Shown here: positions 47,019-57,545 of the stretch, one piece after another
How positions within the stretch are numbered: position 1 is the stretch's first letter
Layout: every line of letters begins with the position of its first letter
Source: Calliopum simillimum
Taxonomy: Eukaryota; Arthropoda; Insecta; Diptera; Lauxaniidae
Direction: 5' to 3'
Assembly: GCA_951812925.1 (NCBI GenBank)
Contig: OX638372.1
Coordinates: 68,775,407 to 68,839,406 of the forward strand
DNA length: 64,000 bases
Notes under the pieces: model-generated
The model's database searches: none
Told to the model about the DNA's origin: nothing
The model's input: only the letters and a program-made list of their open reading frames with translations
Program-made: the position numbers and the translations under genes

Positions 47019-48515
47019 TATGAAGCAAAACACGCCAAGTGTACCAGCTGAAAATTTCTTTATCTCCGATTTCGCTCAAATTTGACAATATGGTAGTTCC
47101 GGTGCGCAAGAACAATAATCCGGGAGAATTTGGTCCTAGTACTTTTTGTAATTAAGATACAGGGTGTTGAAGTTGGCGTTCTTAGTCATTTTCATGAAAA
47201 CGGTGTTTTTCAAAAATTTACAGCCCACATCAAAGTTTGTAAATTGATATAGATTTATAGTAACTGGCCCCATTCATTTTGAAGTGTTCTCTTCATAAAA
47301 AAATATTATTTGGTGAAAAAAATTGTTTTTCACCAAAATTTTTTAAACTTAAAAATACTTTTCAATTTTTTTTTTTAAAAACCCCTTAAATTTTTTTTAA
47401 AAGTACTTTAAATTAAAGCATTATTTCTAAGCTTTAAAATGATGTATGACTCAAATCAAAAAAGAATTTTTCAAAAATTAATCAAAAAAAAAAAGTTTAA
47501 AAAAATTCCTAAAAAGTTCACATGTATTCCTTGGACGATTCTAAGCATTTTATGCTTAGTACACTTTTTTCGTAAGATTCGTCTTGAGCATTCCTCTTGA
47601 GTAAACAAAGAGTTTTGCCTGCCGCGGGCTTTCAAAAGCCAAAAAACTCTCATCTAGCGACCGAATCCCATCTTGAGTCATACATCATTTTAAAGCTTAT
47701 AAATTACGCTTTAGGGCCGTTTTCACAATGTCCAGTTAACGTTTAACTGAAACTTTAACTGTAGGTTTGAATAAAATTGTTTTCTCAATGTGAAGTTATT
47801 TATTAACTGACGAAAAATAAACTCTAACGTTCAGTTAACTTTAACTGGCACAATTTTTTCAGTTAAAATTTAACTGACAGATTGAAATAAATTCAAATAT
47901 TTTTTGAAATTCGTATGAAAAAATTTGAAATGTTTACATTTTTTGAAAACATTTTAGGGGGAAATTTGTTATTTATTCACAATATACAATTAACCATAAG
48001 TTAAAAAATGGAATTTATTGAAATCCAAATAATTTAACGGAAAGTTTATACCCATAGCTTCCGTTAGTAAACTTTAGTTTAAAAATATCTTAACTGGACA
48101 TTGTGAAACCGGCCCTTAGTCTAAAGTAATTTTAAAAATAAAATTTATGGGGGGTTTTTTAAAAAAAAAACTCAAAAATATTTTTAAGTTTAAAAAATTT
48201 TGATGAAAAAAAATTTTTTTCAACAAGTAACATTTTTTTATAAAAAGAACACTTAAAAATGAATTGGACCAGTTACTAACATAAGTATATCAAGCTTTAC
48301 AAGCTTTAGTGTAAGTTATAAATTTTTGAAAAAAACATCCTTTTCATAAAAAGGACTAAAAACGCCAACTTCAACACCCTGTATTTTAACAAATGGTACT
48401 AGGACCAATTCCTCTCGGATATTCTTGCACACCGGATCTACCATATTGCCAAATTTGAGCGAAAGCTGAGACAACAAAATTTTGAGCTGGTACGCTTGAC
48501 GTGTTTTGCTTCATA
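47019..48515. mobile_element. TA-flanked palindromic element with a nested MITE, 1.5 kb
   Basis: The ends are TATGAAGCAAAACACGCCAA and, complemented on the right, TATGAAGCAAAACACGTCAA, flanked by TA (47017-47018, 48516-48517). Arms pair through TTTCGCTCAAATTTG / CAAATTTGAGCGAAA and ACAGGGTGTTGAAGTTGGCG / CGCCAACTTCAACACCCTGT. A Harbinger-type MITE at 47714-48115 sits in the middle. A second member of the family is at 62486-63305. No transposase frame. Confidence 0.8.
47714..48115. mobile_element. PIF/Harbinger-type MITE, 402 bp, nested
   Basis: The ends GGGCCGTTTTCACAATGTCC and the right-end complement GGGCCGGTTTCACAATGTCC are flanked by TTA (47711-47713, 48116-48118). GG-rich ends plus a 3-bp TWA duplication are the hallmark of PIF/Harbinger. 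AGTTAA/TTAACT words (CAGTTAAAATTTAACTG and others) recur through the interior. It is inserted in the 47019-48515 palindrome and is therefore younger than it. Confidence 0.85.
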
Positions 48516-48529
48516 TATGTGAAGCTTTT

Positions 48530-49850
48530 ACGGAGCATTGAATTTCATACAAATTTCATCACTTCTTATGCCTATAAAATTCAAAATTTTCTCTAAACTG
48601 AGGACACACGCAGACATTTTTAAGACAAAATGCAAGGTCGATTTTGACTGAACTCTAAATATTCGAACTCGGAAAATTCTTTGGTTATGGGTTTTGAGTA
48701 AGAGTCTTAGGATGATTTTTTTTAGAATAAAAAGCCATACAGTAAATGTCCAACGAACTCTATCTATACTCGCCAAAATATATGGAGGCATAAAATATTT
48801 TTAGGTCTTTTTCCTGATATAAACCTTATTAGGTGGTTATTGCTTTTTGCCACTAAATTCATTGCATCATTACGATTTTTTTTTTTATTTATAAGTTTTA
48901 TATTAAAGCATGATGAATACTATGAAAAAATGTTAAACAATTAGACAATGTATTTTGCTTGTGTGTTAGTAAATATTATATTTTTATAATACATATGTAC
49001 CAATTTATTATTAAGAAGTTTATATATTTAACAAAATTAATGTACTCATCTAAATAAAAAGGGGTATCCATTGAAAACATTATTTACTTGGCAGAAATAC
49101 TTAAATACTGACTGAAAGTGTCTGCGCAAACTTGATATTCATTACTTATGTATATGAACAACTTTTCTGATGTATCTAATGCCTTCCTGCACATGTACCA
49201 AACACACTATAATATATTTTCGGAACATTTCTGATGATTTTATGTACAGAAATTAACACTATACACCTAATTTCTGGGTACTCAGACATGTTCCAAAAAA
49301 TTTGGTGCCTTTGGTTTATGTGCACGGAAATAGTCAAAGATTTCTTTTCTTTATTATAAAAAATTGACAAAAATCGAAAAAATTAATATTCAGCTTAGGA
49401 ATTGTTCGCGAAGATATATAATGAAACAAAAACAATTTCGTTCCTAGTAATGAGTCTGATCTCGGACATTGAGCCTTGGTTTTGATATTGAGTGTTCAGC
49501 ATTAAGTCATGGACTCGATCTTGGGTTTGGTTTTGAAAAAAATCTAAAGAATGTCGAGTATTTAAAATTTCCAAATCTTATTTTAACAAAGCAGTTGGGT
49601 TTCTTAGATGCCAAATTTCGAATTGATAGATGGTTTTACGCTTGGAAGGGGCATGAAACACCTATTAGCTATAAATTACAGTACCAAGGCTGAAAATCAC
49701 CCTTGGTCTTGTTGATCAACGTGACCAAGATCATAGCAGTCTTGATCTTGGTCCTGAAATTACATCAGCATCTTGGTCTTGGTCTCGAAAAATTACCAAG
49801 ACTAAATTTGGTCATCACTATTTTTTACTGATAGAAGATACATTCATTTT
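48530..49850. other. intronic stretch, nothing firmly recognised
   Basis: No coding frame above background. Around 49680-49800 a run of CTTGGTCTTG/CTTGATCTTGGTC words makes a low-complexity patch, similar in wording to 26905-26990. Confidence 0.35.
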
Positions 49851-49851
49851 A

Positions 49852-50165
49852 ATACCCTACACCCAGGGTATATTCACTTTGCCCTTCCGTTTGTAACGCA
49901 GAGAAGGAGGCTTGGTAGATATAGAAAAGTATACATATTCTTGATCAGCGTCATCTCCCGAGTCGATATAGCCATGGCTGGGTGGCTGGGTGACTGGCTG
50001 TGTGTGAAAATAAATTTTTTGGGAAAACTAACCAAGATAATCCAATTTGATAAACTGCCTACGTTCTCAAAGTTAGCTCGTGGGATTGAAAATGACCGAA
50101 ATCGGTCAACGGACACCCCTACCACCCATACAAAAAATATGTTTAAAATTAAATTTTAGGAGTAT
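49852..50165 (+). repeat. TATACCC dispersed repeat, partial
   Basis: ATACCCTACACCCAGGGTAT then CCTTCCGTTTGTAACGCAGA, ATTCTTGATCAGCGTCATCT, GAGTCGATATAGCCATGGCT, and AAAGTTAGCTCGTGGGATTG with GGACACCCCTACCACCCATA. Collinear with 52755-53100; its 3' end is missing. Confidence 0.75.
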
Positions 50166-51433
50166 TTTTCACTTCTCTATTCGCGAAGGGTAATTTCAGA
50201 GAGTGTCTTTTTTCTCCAACTGCAATTACAACAGCACTAGATTGCTTCAATCTATGAAAACCATTCTGTAAAGCATTACTATCTGCTTGAATCGTGCCTA
50301 ATTGTTATGACACTCAACGAAATTTCTTCGATATAAAATCTTTCAGATCAGCAAAATGAAAATACAGCAACAAAATGTTAGACCCCAAAAGACTATATTT
50401 TTCTATACTGAATCGAAATAGAAACCCAACAAACAAAAATGTTTGGAAAAAAAATTATTATACGCTCAATGTAGCCACATGGTAGTTTTCGTGTTTTTAA
50501 CATCAAATATCTCAAAATCAAGAGTTGATAGGCCAATTCTGACATCGGATTCGGATTCTACGCGGAAAGTTCCTTGGGAATTGACAAAAAACTACCCAGA
50601 AAAACCAAAAACCCATTATTTGTTGTGCAGTGTTACTTATTACTTGCAAATTAATTTGTTTCTTTTTTTACTTATGCATTAAATTTAAAATCTGCAATGA
50701 GGAGGCCATAACAAAAATTTAAATTACAAGAAGAATCAATACGAAAGGGGAATTTGATGCTCCTCTGGATTAGGATGATTGACGTTGATTGATGTCTCGT
50801 GCTCTGTTCATAATCAATTTACTGTGCAAGAAAAAAAAAAAACTCTCCAAACTAAAGAATATGACAGAGGCTTAGTGCAATGTCAAATAAAGTACCCGAC
50901 CCAAGGGTGGAATAGTAAAAACTTTATTATGATAAATTTCATTGTATCTGCTATAGAAAATCCTTGAAATATGTATATTTATAGTTATGACGTTATTATT
51001 ATTACAAGTTTTGTCGTCATCATCGTCAGTAATGCACACAGCTTAGTGCGGAACATTCGAGAGGTGTTTACATGGATATCTATTTACTTGTCAAAATATC
51101 ATTTTGTAAAGAGCGATTTAAGTGTAAGATATTAAAATAAAATAAAAATCTAGTTCTCGTTACTTAAAGATACGAAAAATTGCACATTCCTCATTCAAGA
51201 TTGTGTAACTCTAAATTTACGGTGTAGAATGGTGTAAAATTGCGTTTTGGGAATTTCTTGCTAATTCACACTTTCCGGGTGTGGGGGGTCAACCGCAAAA
51301 TCTTTTTGAGACAGAGATCAGTTTGTTAGCTTTTTTGGATTCAGAAAATTTTGAAAGGTAAATCGAAACAGCTTTTTTTCTCAAAGAAGCCCGAAAAAGT
51401 GAGATTTATTTTTAGAAACAAATCCATATATAA

Positions 51434-52052
51434 CACAGTCCTGCGTTTTTAATAAAGTTGAGAGTAGGTGATTTTTATAGATTTTTGATCGTTGAATCCG
51501 AAAATGATCTCCGATTTGCTCCATCACGTCCAAACTCCGAGTTATCCGTGATTTAAAGTGCAAGAAACACAATTTTCAGACATATGGCGTACATCCTGAA
51601 AGTAGTCTAGTTCTTTTTTGACAGCGGCATTGAACAGCCATGAGCTTCCTTTTTAAACCATACTTTTAATTTTTTCAATTGAATCATTAGTTTCCGAGAT
51701 ATCATCGATTGAAGTAAAGGTATCGCTAATCCCTGTAAAAGACTATTTTCAATTTGTATACATTTACTGCAATGGATGATATCTCGGAAACTAATGATCT
51801 AATTGGAAAAGTTAGAAGTAAGCTTTGAAGAAAAAGCTCAAGGCTATTCAATGCCGCTATCAAAAGTGAACTAGACTACTTTCAGGATGTACGCCTTATG
51901 TTTGAAAATAGCGTTTTCTGCACTTTAAATCAAGGATAACTCGGATCACAGATGTGATGGATCAAATCGGAGGTCATATTCGGATTTAGCGAGCAAAAAT
52001 CTATAAAAATCACTTACTCTGATCTCATATTTTTTTTCATCGCAGGACTGTG
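51434..52052. mobile_element. CACTA-like long-armed palindromic element, 619 bp
   Basis: The ends are CACAGTCCTGCG and CGCAGGACTGTG, flanked by TAA (51431-51433, 52053-52055). Arms pair through AGGTGATTTTTATAGATTTT, CATCCTGAAAGTAGTCTAGT and TTTCCGAGATATCATC with a centre near 51742. No coding frame. Same end type and duplication as 2158 and 33161. Confidence 0.8.
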
Positions 52053-52754
52053 TAATTTTTTTACTTATAGAATACGTAAGGATAATATTCAGTGTATTGG
52101 ATATTTTGAACGGAAAATAAGCGCTATGTTCGACAATATTTTATAAAATTTTTAGGCCACTGGATGAATTGACTGAACGAATGTAAGTTACTGAACCTTA
52201 CAGCGAACTCCAGAGCAAAAGTACAAAGTGTTATGCAGTATATAAACAAGTAAATAGCGGAAAAATTATTACGAATCACAAAATAATGAATTATTGTCCT
52301 AAAAAAATGGCGCATAATTTTAGGGGTTTATTGAAAATACAACCACAAAAAAAAATGTCGTATGACAAAGATTAGTCGCTTCCTACACCCATGTAGTTTG
52401 GGGGAATATAACAATACAAAATTGGTTCGACTATCCATTTTTCTCCAAATACCCCCAAAGCTCCCATATGAGTCGAAATTCAACTTTCTTTAAGCATTCA
52501 AAACTGTGTGTATATTTTAAGGTTTATGGTGCACTGGCTGCACGAGGAAAAAAAAAAATTTTTTAGGGAAACAGTAACCCCCTCTTTTTTATGAAATATT
52601 AAAATTTATGCATATTTATATGTTTTTCAGTCTTCTTAAACTTAAAATAAGGATGAACTACGTAGTAACCGCCTTCTGAAACCACAATAAGAGACGACAA
52701 CTTAATAGTGTCAATTTCCAGTGATATTCGGAAACAAAGTGTCAAACAATCTTT

Positions 52755-53380
52755 TATACCCTACACCCAGGGTATATTCACATTGTCCTTCCGTTTGTAA
52801 CGCAGAGAAGGAGGCGTGGCAGACATAGAAAAGTGTATATATTCTTGATTAGCGTCACCTCCTGAGTCGATATAGCCATGTCCGTATGTCTGGCTGGCTG
52901 GCTGTGTGTGGAAATACATTTTTTGGGAAAACTAAGCAAGATAATTCAATGATATTTAATGCACAGCCTCCGTCGTCAAAGTTAGCTCGGGGGATTGAAA
53001 ATGAAAGAAATCGGTCGACGGACACGCTTACCACCGATACAAAAAATATATTAAAAATGCAACTTTTGGAGTATTTTTCACGATATTATTGCAACCAAAA
53101 TACGCATAAATACCATGAATTGTAAGCGCAAGCTCTGAACAAAAACTGGTTGAATTCGGACAAGAGGGCGTGGCAACTCTCATATAAGCAAAAGCTTCAA
53201 AACGCTATACTGAAAGGGTTTTTTGAGATAATACAACCAAATTTCAGTCAATTACTAAGGACTATAAATTCAAACCCTGAGAAAAAACTGGGTGAATTCG
53301 GACAAGAGGGCGTGGCACCTCCCATATAAGCAAAATTTTCAAAATACTGCAATGTAGGGTATTTAATGTTTGGCCAGGCC
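52755..53380 (+). repeat. TATACCC dispersed repeat, longest copy
   Basis: Begins TATACCCTACACCCAGGGTA and ends TGTAGGGTATTTAATG then TTGGCCAGGCC, so both borders are visible. It contains AGCGTCACCTCCTGAGTCG, ATAGCCATGTCCG, GGACACGCTTACCACCGATA and a tandem part in which TTCGGACAAGAGGGCGTGGC occurs at about 53156 and 53298. No frame. The short copy at 1033-1180 has the same two ends. Confidence 0.7.
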
Positions 53381-55038
53381 AAAGGTAACACCCTTTCCTT
53401 TCACAACGTTCTTCAATTCTCGAGAGCGTTTCACTTTTGAAATTCTCAAATACATAAGTGTTCTCTCTCGGTCCCCCATTCATGGAAATGATGATCATCT
53501 GAGTAGGAGACAAAAATCGATGTATATAACCTAAAGTTGATCGCAGGAGATAACATCTTTAAGGAATGCCACACATCGCAGCGCAATGGTCCCTTTTGAG
53601 CTCTCGCGTTGCAAAAATCATAACTTTTGAACAGTTAAAGATATTTGCGAATATTTTTCTAAGGGTAATTACTGCAGAAATAACACATTTAAAGTTTAAA
53701 TTTAAAACTTTGCTTTACAGTTCAGCTATACCTTTACCGATACACACTGGCGACAAAAGTGGTTGCAATAATCAATTTTGTGCGGTGGGAATTCGCAAAT
53801 CAAATGATGCAGTTCTTTAAACAAATGCTCAATAGTCAAGAACATAAAATTTTAATTCGTTTGAAAAAATGGTTCGACAATTTTGAATACAATATAAAAA
53901 TTGTAGCTGCGTAGTTGATGTCATTTTACGAAAAGGCGCCGCAAAAATTAATTTCGAGGGGGTTCCTTTTACAAATCTGATATTGCCATCAGAAAGAGAA
54001 ATATAAGGAGCTAAAAGATTTGAAAATTTGAACTCATTCGAGACAGTGGTTTGGTTTATAGCCCTCAAAGTTGAGTAATTTTTGAAGCCAGTGAAAAATT
54101 AAATTTTTGAGAAAAATGCTTCATATTTAGGTTGAATACTTTGGCAAATAATTGAAGGAAAGTGACTTTTTCTTTCACTTAAAGCATTAATGGTATTGTC
54201 TCATAAATCTGATTAGCAAAAAACCATGTTTTTTTAATGTTTTTTATTTTTTATAAATTTTTTTTGAAGACATTGCTTTTAGCGTAGTTTTTAAGCTTTG
54301 GGTTGAGTTAAAAAAAAAAACTTCGCTTTTTGTAAAGTTCGGCTTACTACACAACTAATCAATGTTTATCTTTAAGCTTGTGCTCCAAAAACTGCATGGT
54401 TTTACTTACAACCCTTTGTGTAAGAGCAACTTTTATGGCGAAACCTATGGATAAAAAGGCTAATTTCACGAAGTTTTAAGTACAAAACTTTATATTTTTT
54501 AAATTTTGTTTTTGTCAATTACAGCGCGACATCTAGGACGGATAAGAAAAAACCTTTCAGACAAAATGTTCGTATTTTTCTACGTAGAATACGAATCTGC
54601 AATAAAAAATGCGGGTTTCCATTTAAAATTTATTTTTGTCATTGGAATTGGATTAACCATAACTATTTTCAACAAGCCTTATATATACCATTTTTCGGCT
54701 GGATTACTAATAACTTTACGAGTTATAAGCCATCACAAAAATTAGTATTTCAACGCCATACAAAGGATAAATGATTTCATGGTTTTAGATTTAAGTACAT
54801 ATCTCACAAACTATACGAGCTTCTTTGATGGAAATTGGTTGATGGACTGTAAATATAAATACCATATACTAGGCGAAAAGACGCCGAAGTCAACGCTCAA
54901 ATTTTAACGTTGGGATAATTTAACACTTAAAAAAGTAGGCGTAGCACTTTTCTGATTTCGACATCGAAGCAAGTATTATGCCTTTGAACTTCATAGCACT
55001 TCAATAACACAGGCACACAAAAGAAAAAAAAGGGTATA
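53381..55038. other. intronic stretch, nothing recognised
   Basis: AT-rich sequence with scattered short frames of no recognisable family and no bounded repeat. The TAACACAGGCAC word near 55014 may be a decayed transposon end. Confidence 0.35.
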
Positions 55039-55039
55039 T

Positions 55040-56147
55040 GCCTGAGTGGAGGGAGACCCCCTACCTCCATGTATTTTGGGGCGCTGAGCTCGAATATGAT
55101 AGTAAAAAATCGATCTGATTGTCCAATTTTGCGCTAGTGCCCCCCCATTCCCCTTGTGGGTCGAAATTTCTCTTGGTATAAACATTCTAAAATTTGTGTA
55201 TTCGTTAGGTTTTTGGGTGCGCTGCAATCAAAGAGAACTATAAAAAATTATCAGCTACAAAGTCACCCCCTAGCAACCCTTTATAACCACCCAGAGGTGG
55301 TTGAAAGTTAATTTTTTATTAAAATTAAAAATGTTAGTAATTTTATGGTTTCTCAATGTTTTCATAAAACTTGTTGTCCCAAGGTCATCATAAAATCACA
55401 CAAACATCAATTTTCTGAAACATTTTAACCCACTATATCCTGCTTTTATGGGTCTTTTTAACCCCTTCCTTCAAAAACTGGGTTAAAATGGGTTCATGTG
55501 TTCCACAAAAATATTTTACAGAAATTTCACTAGGAGTCGCAAACGACAAAAAATGCTTAAAACCTAAGAATTTTCCGTAAAAAAATTTAATAAAATAGAA
55601 TAAATTAGGAACACAGAAGTTTCGTCGATATCCTTTTACGCATTATTCGTAAGTTTTAATCATTTTTTGTCTTTTGTGCAGAACACATTAACCCATTTTA
55701 GCCCAGTTTTTAGAAAAAAAAAAAAATGGTCAAAAAATACCCATAAAAACAGGATATAATGAGGTAAGATGTTTAGAAAATTGTTTCCTGCATGAATTTA
55801 TGATTACCTTCGAACACAAGTCTTATGAAAAGACTGAGAAACCATAAATATACTAACATTTTTAATTTTCATAAAAAATGAACTTTCAACCCCCTTTGGG
55901 CGGTTATAAGGGGATGCTAGGAGTGATTTTGTGGCTGAAATAATTTTTTACAGTTCTTCTTTATTACATCGTACCCCAAAACTGAACAAATACACAAATT
56001 TTCGAATGTTTATACCAAGGGGAATTTCGACCAATAAGGAGGGAAATAATGGGAGTTATCGTATCGCTATAAGATCGATTTCTGACTGTCATATTCGGGC
56101 TCAACGCCGCAAAATACATGGGGGTAGAGGGGTCTCCGCTCTGTAAT
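55040..56147. mobile_element. long palindromic element with central hairpin repeats, 1.1 kb
   Basis: Arms pair from GGAGACCC-type ends (GAGTGGAGGGAGACCCCC left; complement of GGGGTCTCCGCTCTG right). They continue through CCATGTATTTTGGGGCGC, TGGTATAAACATTC / GAATGTTTATACCA and TTTCAACC/CTTTAT-AACCACC to ACATTTTTAATTTTC. The middle (55425-55770) is two hairpin repeats with the same spacer as at 1876-2100. No target duplication can be fixed, so borders are approximate. Facing chance frames (54991-55227 and 55931-56146) are just the two arms. Confidence 0.65.
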
Positions 56148-56294
56148 CATTGTTTAGCACAATCGGCTTATTTTCTTACCATAGCTGGAAAGCTCAATGT
56201 GGCGCTAATTTGGATGTAGTCCGTTAAAACCTCCACATAATTAAGAAGAAGATAAGAAAATAATTAGAAAGAAAGGAAAATTAGAAAAGTGTAT

Positions 56295-56365
56295 TACCAT
56301 GCTCGAACCTGGAATCGAACACGGGACCTTTGGGTTGTAAGCACAGGCCGGCATATTAATTTTAC
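56295..56365 (-). repeat. tRNA-derived SINE head (partial)
   Basis: Minus strand reads GGCCTGTGCTTACAACCCAA, AGGTCCCGTGTTCGATTCCA, GGTTCGAGCATGG. The B-box-like GTTCGATTCC and CTTACAA loop parallel the piece at 30185-30265. A purine-rich tract (56230-56285) lies on its 3' side on the minus strand. Confidence 0.55.
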
Positions 56366-57545
56366 CGTTTGCTGCTTTTATTATGTAGCCTTAAGTAGAC
56401 TTAACAACAGTGATTTTTACACTTCCAAGCAAGACTAATTCAGGATCTTGACGTGATGGAAAAAAAACCAAGTTCAGATTCGTAGTTAGACAATCCAAGT
56501 CTATCATAAACAGCTATAAAACATGCGGAAAACCATGGTTAGCCTGGACGGGGAACAGAGAATAAAAAATAGACTACCGCAGATTCTGGCATCATCCACT
56601 TTCTGGGCACTTGGAGTCCAGCTGTAAGAATCTGAGCTTAGAATGCGGTTCTCGTATTAGTACAAATTACAAATTTTTTGAATAAAACAAACTTTGAAAA
56701 TAATGTTTCAATCCAAATTGAAGAATTCTTTTTCAGATTCAAAATTACCGCTATCTTCTGCTTTGCTAAGCATTTATTTTTTTAATTTTTTATTTTCTTG
56801 TTAACCGCATTCAGGTTCAAAGGCTCATTTATGTTGATGCAATAGCGCTTTTCTATATATTCCAAATGTGTATTAACCATCTTGTTGCACCAAGGTCTGT
56901 ATTTAAGAAATGTATCTACAAACATACATATATGCATACATGTTTGTTTTAAAATTTGCATAGAATGTTTTGTTTTTAATCTAAAATAAATTACAAAGCC
57001 TTTGGAAAAATAAGGCAAAACACTACCCGAATATGAAATATGATACTGCTTTGTTTGGACCTTCATAAGTAATTTTGCACACTATTCATGCTAATATCTG
57101 TACTGAAATGAACTTTCAGCGCTACATCATAATTATTTTTTTATTTTCTTGGAACGAATGTTCAACGTTTTTTTAAAGTAGAAAACGCTTTTTTCGATAT
57201 TTGCAAGCATCAACAATACCAAATACATCGTACTTCATTTGTTTGATCGCTTGAACTTCCATTTTGACCAAAACTTGAATCCTTTTTTCTTTTGTAATAT
57301 TATTCCAAATAAATTAATAACATCCTTTTTTATGCTTTACAGAGTTCAGTAAGTAAACCATTTACATATATTTGAAGAGTATGTGTTTGTGTGAGTAAGC
57401 CAATAATAGATCACTTTAAAGCCCGCTTCAAAGCTGTATATTACCTATTGGTGCAATGTGGATTAATCTCGAAATTATTGCTTCAAGATTTTTATTGTAT
57501 TTGTTATTAAAAGCAGCATTTGCAACTACACAAATAAAAAAAATA

